Virus record (IMG/VR): IMGVR_UViG_3300028706_000031
Coordinates: 1 to 26,572 of that record
Direction: 5' to 3' (one strand)
Length of the DNA: 26,572 bases
Origin: a virus
Made by a program: the position numbers and the translations under genes. Below the pieces are notes generated by a model. The model ran no database searches. It had not been told where the DNA came from and saw only the letters and a program-made list of their open reading frames with translations. Below, piece after piece: positions 22,743 to 26,572 of the stretch. Every line of letters begins with the position of its first letter. Positions within the stretch are counted from its first letter, which is position 1.

Positions 22743-22973
22743 ATGGAAGAAGTAATAAAAATTGCAAATAATATATATGATAGTAATATTACTATAAAAT
22801 ATAAAATAGACGACTTATTAAGGTTAGACGCGATACAATATACAAACCTCGGTAGAGAAAGTACGAAAGAAGAAAAACGAATCGTAAAAGAAAATAGTAA
22901 ACACATATATAAGATCATTCAAGAGTTATCACCCGAAGTAGGTGACCAGTTAATAAAAGCTTTAGATGGCTAA
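22743..22973 (+). CDS. 76-residue protein, unknown
   Basis: First gene of the right-hand module after the regulatory stretch. The product is charged and helical ('IYDSNITIKYKIDDLLRLDA', 'KEEKRIVKENSKHIYKII') and ends with 'ELSPEVGDQLIKALDG'. No family or catalytic motif was recognised. It overlaps the NinG-like gene by 8 bases, so the two are probably coupled, which suggests a part in replication or recombination. There is no direct evidence. Confidence 0.5.
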   Translation: MEEVIKIANNIYDSNITIKYKIDDLLRLDAIQYTNLGRESTKEEKRIVKENSKHIYKIIQELSPEVGDQLIKALDG

Positions 22974-23355
22974 AAAACTATCAAGAAAAAAATTAGTAAA
23001 TAAATTAGACAGTGTATTTAGTTTATACGTTAGGCAAAGAGATTCCGACTCTAACGGTTATTGTAAATGTATTACGTGTGGAGAATCAAGTCATTGGAAA
23101 AAAATTCAAGCTGGCCATTTTATAAGCAGGAAACATTATGCAACTAGATGGGATGAAGAAAATGTTTATGCACAATGCATAGCGTGTAATGTGTTTAGAT
23201 ATGGTGAACAATATAAATATTCTTTATCTCTTGGTCAAAAACTGTCAAAAAGATTATTGAGTAAGTCAAGGGAAATTGTTAAATTTACTAATTATGAATT
23301 AGAAGACATGATAGAAAAGTATAAAAAGAAATTAAAATCTTTCGAAGGCTCTTAA
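22966..23355 (+). CDS. NinG/Rap-like recombination nuclease
   Basis: The 129-residue protein resembles the lambda NinG (Rap) family, which acts on recombination intermediates (Holliday junctions and D-loops). Evidence is the zinc-binding pattern C33-K-C35-x2-C38 (in 'YCKCITCGE'), 'AGHFISRKHYATRWDEENVY' (49-68) with H51, and C71-x2-C74 ('CIACNVFRYG'), an arrangement close to HNH-type endonucleases. The C-terminal helix is basic. It is shorter than lambda NinG (about 204 residues). It lies among replication genes and is followed by a strong terminator. Confidence 0.8.
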   Translation: MAKKLSRKKLVNKLDSVFSLYVRQRDSDSNGYCKCITCGESSHWKKIQAGHFISRKHYATRWDEENVYAQCIACNVFRYGEQYKYSLSLGQKLSKRLLSKSREIVKFTNYELEDMIEKYKKKLKSFEGS

Positions 23356-23385
23356 CTTCGATTGTTCTTTGTTTTTTTGAAAAGG

Positions 23386-23413
23386 AGGGATATTAATTTA
23401 TCCCTTTTTTTTT
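23386..23413 (+). terminator. Rho-independent terminator
   Basis: AGGGATA (23386-23392) pairs with TATCCCT (23399-23405) around a six-base loop, followed by a run of Ts to 23413. It separates the NinG-like gene from the next group. Confidence 0.8.
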
Positions 23414-23418
23414 ATTTA

Positions 23419-23439
23419 CATTTTTTTTATGTAATTTAG
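23419..23439 (+). promoter_or_regulatory. Promoter-like motif TGTAATTTAG, copy 1
   Basis: After the terminator, a T-rich run is followed by TGTAATTTAG (23430-23439), five bases before ATG 23444. TAATTTAG matches TAnnTTTG at all but one position. The same decamer after a T run occurs at 26561-26570, which makes a chance match less likely. The spacing to the start codon would make the mRNA nearly leaderless. Confidence 0.45.
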
Positions 23440-23443
23440 ACTT

Positions 23444-23602
23444 ATGATAGTACAACATTATATAGAATTAGTTCAAAAGCAACAAAAAGAAATTGAACAG
23501 TTAAGAACAACATTATTTGAAGTAATGATGATAGATAAGCTATCTAAAGTTAAAAAACAAATAATTATAGATAAATTTTTTACAAATGACACAGAACAAT
23601 AA
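23444..23602 (+). CDS. 52-residue helical protein, unknown
   Basis: The ORF begins at ATG 23444 directly after a promoter-like motif and ends at TAA 23600-23602. The product has a Gln/Lys-rich helix ('YIELVQKQQKEIEQLR') with heptad-like leucines, followed by a hydrophobic turn and a second basic helix. A short coiled coil is likely. It overlaps the next gene by 17 bases. The family is unknown. As first gene after the terminator and motif it may be expressed early, but this is speculation. Confidence 0.5.
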   Translation: MIVQHYIELVQKQQKEIEQLRTTLFEVMMIDKLSKVKKQIIIDKFFTNDTEQ

Positions 23603-23837
23603 TAACCCGAATAGAATTAATACAACACAAGATTCTATTAGTAAACAAGGAGCTGTAGATAGAGCTACCGAAATAGCACTTAATCCTATATGGAGAAATG
23701 CTACCGATGACGAGAAAACACGAATACTAGGAGATATAAGTCTTATAGGAAAGTACCTTTATTTCGAGAAGAACCTGTTACCAACAACAGATGATTATAA
23801 AACACTTTATAATCTAACAGATAAAAAAGAAAAATAA
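23586..23837 (+). CDS. 83-residue protein, unknown
   Basis: The product has an Asn-rich N-terminus ('MTQNNNNPNRINTTQD'), then a helical domain with 'NPIWRNATDDEKTRILGDIS' and 'GKYLYFEKNLLPTTDDYKTL'. The 'IW.NAT..EK..IL' pattern looks conserved and could be a compact helical domain. I cannot name it. It is located just before the ssDNA-binding candidate, with a 22-base AT-rich spacer, so it may be part of the replication module. Confidence 0.5.
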   Translation: MTQNNNNPNRINTTQDSISKQGAVDRATEIALNPIWRNATDDEKTRILGDISLIGKYLYFEKNLLPTTDDYKTLYNLTDKKEK

Positions 23838-23859
23838 ATAATATGAAAAATTAAATAAT

Positions 23860-24180
23860 ATGATACAAACCGGTGAAATTATAAACATACTTAATTCAGA
23901 AACCGTAGGGCAAGCACCTAAAACAATGACTATAAAAAAAATTATAGTAAAAACAAAAGGTGAATACCCTCAATCTGTTGCTATTGAATTTATGAATAAA
24001 AACATAGATAAATTAGCACAGTTTAAAATTGGAGATATAGTTGACGTAAATGTCGATTTAAGATCAAGAGAGTATAACAATAAATGGTACTCAAATATTA
24101 TTGGATATGGAATACAAAGTGGTGCAGAAGCAGTACAAAGTTCGGATCAATTACCTGATTCTAATGACCTTCCTTTCTAA
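23860..24180 (+). CDS. DUF3127-type protein, ssDNA-binding candidate
   Basis: The 106 residues start with 'IQTGEIINILNSETVG', continue with 'KKIIVKTKGEYPQSVAIEFM' and 'FKIGDIVDVNVDLRSREYNN', and end in the acidic 'SNDLPF'. These features fit DUF3127, a family of small OB-fold-like proteins in Bacteroidota and their phages. The acidic C-terminus ending in LPF resembles the tip of SSB proteins that recruits replication partners. A role in coating single-stranded DNA at the fork is a sensible inference. Its stop is followed directly by the ATG of the helicase-like gene. Confidence 0.7.
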   Translation: MIQTGEIINILNSETVGQAPKTMTIKKIIVKTKGEYPQSVAIEFMNKNIDKLAQFKIGDIVDVNVDLRSREYNNKWYSNIIGYGIQSGAEAVQSSDQLPDSNDLPF

Positions 24181-25083
24181 ATGATATTAGATCCTTATAT
24201 ACTTTATAATAGACTATTAGATATAAAACATGGTCGTATAAAAGAAGGATTAAAAATAGATGTTCCAGAGATAGACGAATATTTAAGGTATAAACAAGGA
24301 AATTTTAACTTGTTGATTGGTCATGCAAATGTTGGTAAAACTACAGTTGTACTTTATTTATTCGTTCTTTGGGCTCTTAAACATAAGCTCAAGTTTTTAA
24401 TTTGGTCTTCAGAAAATACTCCACAAGCTATACAAAGAAAAATTATAGAATTCAAAATGCAAAAGCCTTTAACTCGTGCAAATGACGAGGAAATAAAAAC
24501 AGCTTTAGCTTGGTCAACATTACATTTTAAAATTATAGACGTTGAGGAACTTTACACATATACACAATTACTAGGAGAAGCAAAAGAAATTAAAGATGCG
24601 TGGGATTATGATGCAATACTAATAGATCCATACAACTCTTTAATAAAAGACAAAAAACTATATAAAGAGGTAGGAGGTCATGAATATGATTATCAAGTAG
24701 CTTCTGAATTTAGATTGTTTGCTAAAAAAAATAACATTACTGTTTTTTTAAATGCTCATGGAGTAACAGAAGCAATTAGAAGAACCCACATAAAAGGACA
24801 TAACTACGAAGGATTATCAATGCCACTTAATATGGCAAGCGTTGAAGGAGGAGGAAAATGGGGAAATAGATGTGATGATCTGATTTGCATACACAGATAC
24901 ACTTCACATCCTACAGATTGGATTTACTCAATGATTAGTGTTTTAAAAATAAAAGAAATGGAGACAGGTGGAAGATGTACACCATTTGATAATCCAATAA
25001 AATTAAAGATGGAAAAAAACAACATAGGCTTTACGTTTATGGATAAAGATTTAATGAAAAAAAATAAAATAATAGAGTTTTGA
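24181..25083 (+). CDS. DnaB/RecA-like replicative helicase ATPase domain
   Basis: The 300 residues contain Walker A GHANVGKT (47-54), a 'FLIWSSENT' strand with an acidic residue (E78) in the position expected for catalysis, Walker B 'DAILIDPYNSL' (144-154, D149), and 'VFLNAHGVTEA' with a polar sensor residue. Order and spacing match the RecA-like core of DnaB-family helicases. The N-terminal primase-interacting domain is absent and a conserved 'GGGKWGNRCDDLICIHRY' motif is present. It could unwind DNA at the fork, or be a recombination ATPase. It directly follows the ssDNA-binding candidate and ends in a TGA overlapping a TTG start. Confidence 0.75.
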   Translation: MILDPYILYNRLLDIKHGRIKEGLKIDVPEIDEYLRYKQGNFNLLIGHANVGKTTVVLYLFVLWALKHKLKFLIWSSENTPQAIQRKIIEFKMQKPLTRANDEEIKTALAWSTLHFKIIDVEELYTYTQLLGEAKEIKDAWDYDAILIDPYNSLIKDKKLYKEVGGHEYDYQVASEFRLFAKKNNITVFLNAHGVTEAIRRTHIKGHNYEGLSMPLNMASVEGGGKWGNRCDDLICIHRYTSHPTDWIYSMISVLKIKEMETGGRCTPFDNPIKLKMEKNNIGFTFMDKDLMKKNKIIEF

Positions 25084-25295
25084 TACTACAAGCATTACTA
25101 ATTACAGCATTACTCACATTAATTATAGGACAATTAAAAAACGCAGATATTTATATTGCGTTAATAAAAGGTTTTATGATTGGAGCACTTTTTCACAAAG
25201 AACAATATGATGACGGGTTTGATGAATACACCATACAGGTGTTAATTGGAATTGTTAATTTGACTGTGAAATGGGAAAGAGCGCACAATGGTTAG
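25080..25295 (+). CDS. Small membrane protein with TTG start, unknown
   Basis: The frame starts with TTG at 25080, which overlaps the helicase stop (TTGA). No ATG lies before residue 33, so TTG is the only start that includes the N-terminal hydrophobic segment 'LQALLITALLTLIIGQ'. The second part has 'KGFMIGALFHKEQYDDGFDE' and 'YTIQVLIGIVNLTVKWERA', a pattern I recall from small membrane proteins near replication genes of Flavobacterium phages. Probably two membrane segments. It overlaps the sigma-like gene by 25 bases. Function unknown. Confidence 0.5.
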   Translation: MILQALLITALLTLIIGQLKNADIYIALIKGFMIGALFHKEQYDDGFDEYTIQVLIGIVNLTVKWERAHNG

Positions 25296-25813
25296 CGTTA
25301 GTAGCTAAACAACATCAAGAGTGGATTAAAGTCGTAAACGGGTTTGGTGAATATGATTACGCAGAGGATATAGTTCAGCAAAGTTATTTAATATTATATA
25401 AATATGCTAAACCAGAAAAGGTTATTGAAAACGGATACATAAGACGTGGTTACATGTACTTTACTTTACGAAGTACATACTATGCTTATTATAATCAAAA
25501 ACGTAAAATTAGTAAAGTGTCTATAGACGATGGTTTCCTTCAATTAGAAGACAAAACAGATTTAAAAGAACAAGAAGCATACAACAAAATATGTATGAAA
25601 ATTGATGAAGAAATTAATAACTGGCATTGGTATGATAGAAAATTGTTTATATTGTATAGAAACACGGATATGAGTATCAGAAAAATTGCAGCAGAGACAA
25701 AAATAAGTTGGGTAAGTATATTTAATACGTTAAAAAATGCAAAAAATATAATTAAAGATAAATTACAAGAAGATTACGAAGATTATAAAAATGAAGATTA
25801 TGACAAAATATAG
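25271..25813 (+). CDS. Sigma-70/ECF-like factor
   Basis: The 180-residue protein is similar in layout to ECF sigma factors. Residues about 15-46 hold a region-2-like segment with 'YDYAEDIVQQSYLILYKY' (28-46), and residues about 121-165 hold a region-4-like helix-turn-helix ('WYDRKLFILYRNTDMSIRKI' then 'SWVSIFNTLKNAKN'). Tyr/Trp residues replace parts of the usual promoter-contact surface. The acidic C-terminal tail is unusual. It could redirect host RNA polymerase to phage promoters such as the TGTAATTTAG-type motif found nearby. Related Bacteroidota phage proteins carry the same annotation, but activity has not been shown here. Confidence 0.7.
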   Translation: MGKSAQWLALVAKQHQEWIKVVNGFGEYDYAEDIVQQSYLILYKYAKPEKVIENGYIRRGYMYFTLRSTYYAYYNQKRKISKVSIDDGFLQLEDKTDLKEQEAYNKICMKIDEEINNWHWYDRKLFILYRNTDMSIRKIAAETKISWVSIFNTLKNAKNIIKDKLQEDYEDYKNEDYDKI

Positions 25814-26201
25814 TAAATTTAAAGCTAATTTTCAATATCAACAGAAACAAGCAAATAAAGGATTTGGTGATACAATTGAAAAAATAACTAAAGCAACAGG
25901 AATAAAAAAGGTAGTAGACAAAGTGTCAGAAGCTATGGATGTTGATTGTGGATGTGATAAGAGAAAGAAGAAGTTAAATGATCTTTTCCCTTATAAGATG
26001 CCTGAGCTACTAACAGAAGATGAATTTGAATTTTTAGAATTTACATTTAATAATGAAAAAAATAAAATCAAAGATCCTGATAGAATACTAAAAATTTATA
26101 ATAGAGTATTTAAAGAAAAAAAACAAATGACAAATTGTAGCCCCTGTTTTGTTGGATCAATTTACAATAAATTAAAAGCAATATACAATGAGTACAAATA
26201 A
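25791..26201 (+). CDS. Cys-containing conserved-looking protein, unknown
   Basis: The 136 residues start at ATG 25791 (ATG 25800 is an alternative), inside the sigma-like gene. The N-terminal third is 'GFGDTIEKITKATGIKKVVD' (24-43), then C53 and C55 ('CGCDKRKKKLNDLFPYK'), an acidic middle, and a C-terminal C116-x2-C119 with 'IYNKLKAIYNEYK'. The two cysteine pairs could bind a metal. I recognise the GDTIEKITKATGIK...CGC...LFPY pattern from phage genes of this group, but have no function. The position next to the sigma-like factor suggests a regulatory or replication role. Confidence 0.55.
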   Translation: MKIMTKYSKFKANFQYQQKQANKGFGDTIEKITKATGIKKVVDKVSEAMDVDCGCDKRKKKLNDLFPYKMPELLTEDEFEFLEFTFNNEKNKIKDPDRILKIYNRVFKEKKQMTNCSPCFVGSIYNKLKAIYNEYK

Positions 26202-26532
26202 GTTAAGATTAATAGAGGAAATAGAGTATAATACAAACTTTAATAAAATAGGAGAAAAAATATTAGAGTGGTCTAATGACTCAGAAAATAAAGACCTTAA
26301 AATGTGTCGTGATTGTTTAGCACGAATAGGTGTTTATGTAGCAAAGTTAGAAACGGATCGTAGAAATTTTGATAAAGCATTAGAAGAATATCAATTAAGA
26401 ATACATAAGCTCCAAAATCACGTATTTGACATGAAAAAACAAATCTCTGAACTTAAAAATAAAAGTACTAATATGGAAAAAGAAATACTAGATAGCTTTA
26501 GTGAATCGTTAAAAAAAGAGAATAATAATTAA
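26188..26532 (+). CDS. Coiled-coil protein with CxxC, unknown
   Basis: The 114 residues have an N-terminal helical part, C40-x2-C43 ('KMCRDCLARIG'), then a long coiled coil (about 45-105, 'ALEEYQLRIHKLQNHVFDMK' and onward) and an acidic/basic tail ending 'KKENNN'. The overlap with the preceding gene (14 bases) indicates the same mRNA. No family was recognised; a helical oligomer is likely. Confidence 0.5.
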   Translation: MSTNKLRLIEEIEYNTNFNKIGEKILEWSNDSENKDLKMCRDCLARIGVYVAKLETDRRNFDKALEEYQLRIHKLQNHVFDMKKQISELKNKSTNMEKEILDSFSESLKKENNN

Positions 26533-26550
26533 CAAGTTATTGAATTTTTT

Positions 26551-26570
26551 TGTAATTTAGTTAAAAATAG
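26551..26570 (+). promoter_or_regulatory. Promoter-like motif TGTAATTTAG, copy 2
   Basis: TGTAATTTAG (26561-26570) follows a run of Ts directly after the last gene and lies at the edge of the window. It matches the copy at 23430-23439 for all ten bases and has the same T-rich upstream. It probably serves a gene to the right that is not visible here. Confidence 0.45.
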
Positions 26571-26572
26571 AA

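Overview
The window looks like about 26.6 kb of a tailed double-stranded DNA phage (or prophage) of a Bacteroidota host, most likely a marine flavobacterium. The support is indirect but consistent. The DNA is AT-rich. Shine-Dalgarno sequences are nearly absent, and starts follow A-rich leaders or overlap the previous stop (TAATG, ATGA). Several intergenic sites fit the Bacteroidota -7 element TAnnTTTG. Many proteins resemble families I associate with Bacteroidota phages: the XkdF-like protease, the scaffold with a beta-rich insert, the CxC/CC 48-residue protein, a DUF3127 protein and a sigma-like factor. Small fibre proteins resemble those of marine phages. All supported genes lie on the + strand, and no integrase, tRNA or CRISPR array was seen.

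Layout. 1-1387: packaging (end of a small terminase subunit, then TerL). 1474-2272: four small unknown genes, two of them membrane proteins, closed by a terminator at 2311-2337. 2394-12630: tail module. It has a tail assembly chaperone pair with a probable programmed -1 frameshift, two tail completion/terminator-like genes, a 311-residue structural protein, a 1602-residue modular adhesin, a glycosyltransferase-like protein, a 46-residue protein and the tape measure protein. 12669-15113: head morphogenesis (protease, Cys-rich microprotein, scaffold, major capsid protein). A terminator follows the capsid gene and another follows the tail-tube candidate (15185-15733). 15825-18485: a small beta-rich protein, the portal with a C-terminal extension, and a head-tail connector. 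18473-21494: small structural proteins and a glycine-rich fibre made of two long repeats. 21499-22630: lysis region (small membrane proteins, M15 peptidase, 3-TM holin) and a basic 41-residue protein. 22631-22742: a regulatory stretch. 22743-26532: replication and expression genes (NinG-like nuclease, DUF3127 ssDNA-binding candidate, DnaB-like ATPase, sigma-like factor, Cys-containing unknowns), with a promoter-like motif at the right edge.

How the parts fit. The packaging motor feeds DNA through the portal into a capsid built from MCP on the scaffold and matured by the XkdF-like protease. The chaperone pair and the tape measure protein guide tail assembly. The adhesin and the glycine-rich fibre probably mediate host recognition, and the embedded glycosyltransferase may modify one of them or another virion protein. 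The lysis cassette releases progeny. The right-hand genes copy DNA, and the sigma-like factor may direct host RNA polymerase to phage promoters. Most notable are the -1 frameshift at a nine-T run in a region that appears coding in two frames, the glycosyltransferase next to a Thr/Ser-rich adhesin, and the gene order with tail genes before the capsid and the portal after it.
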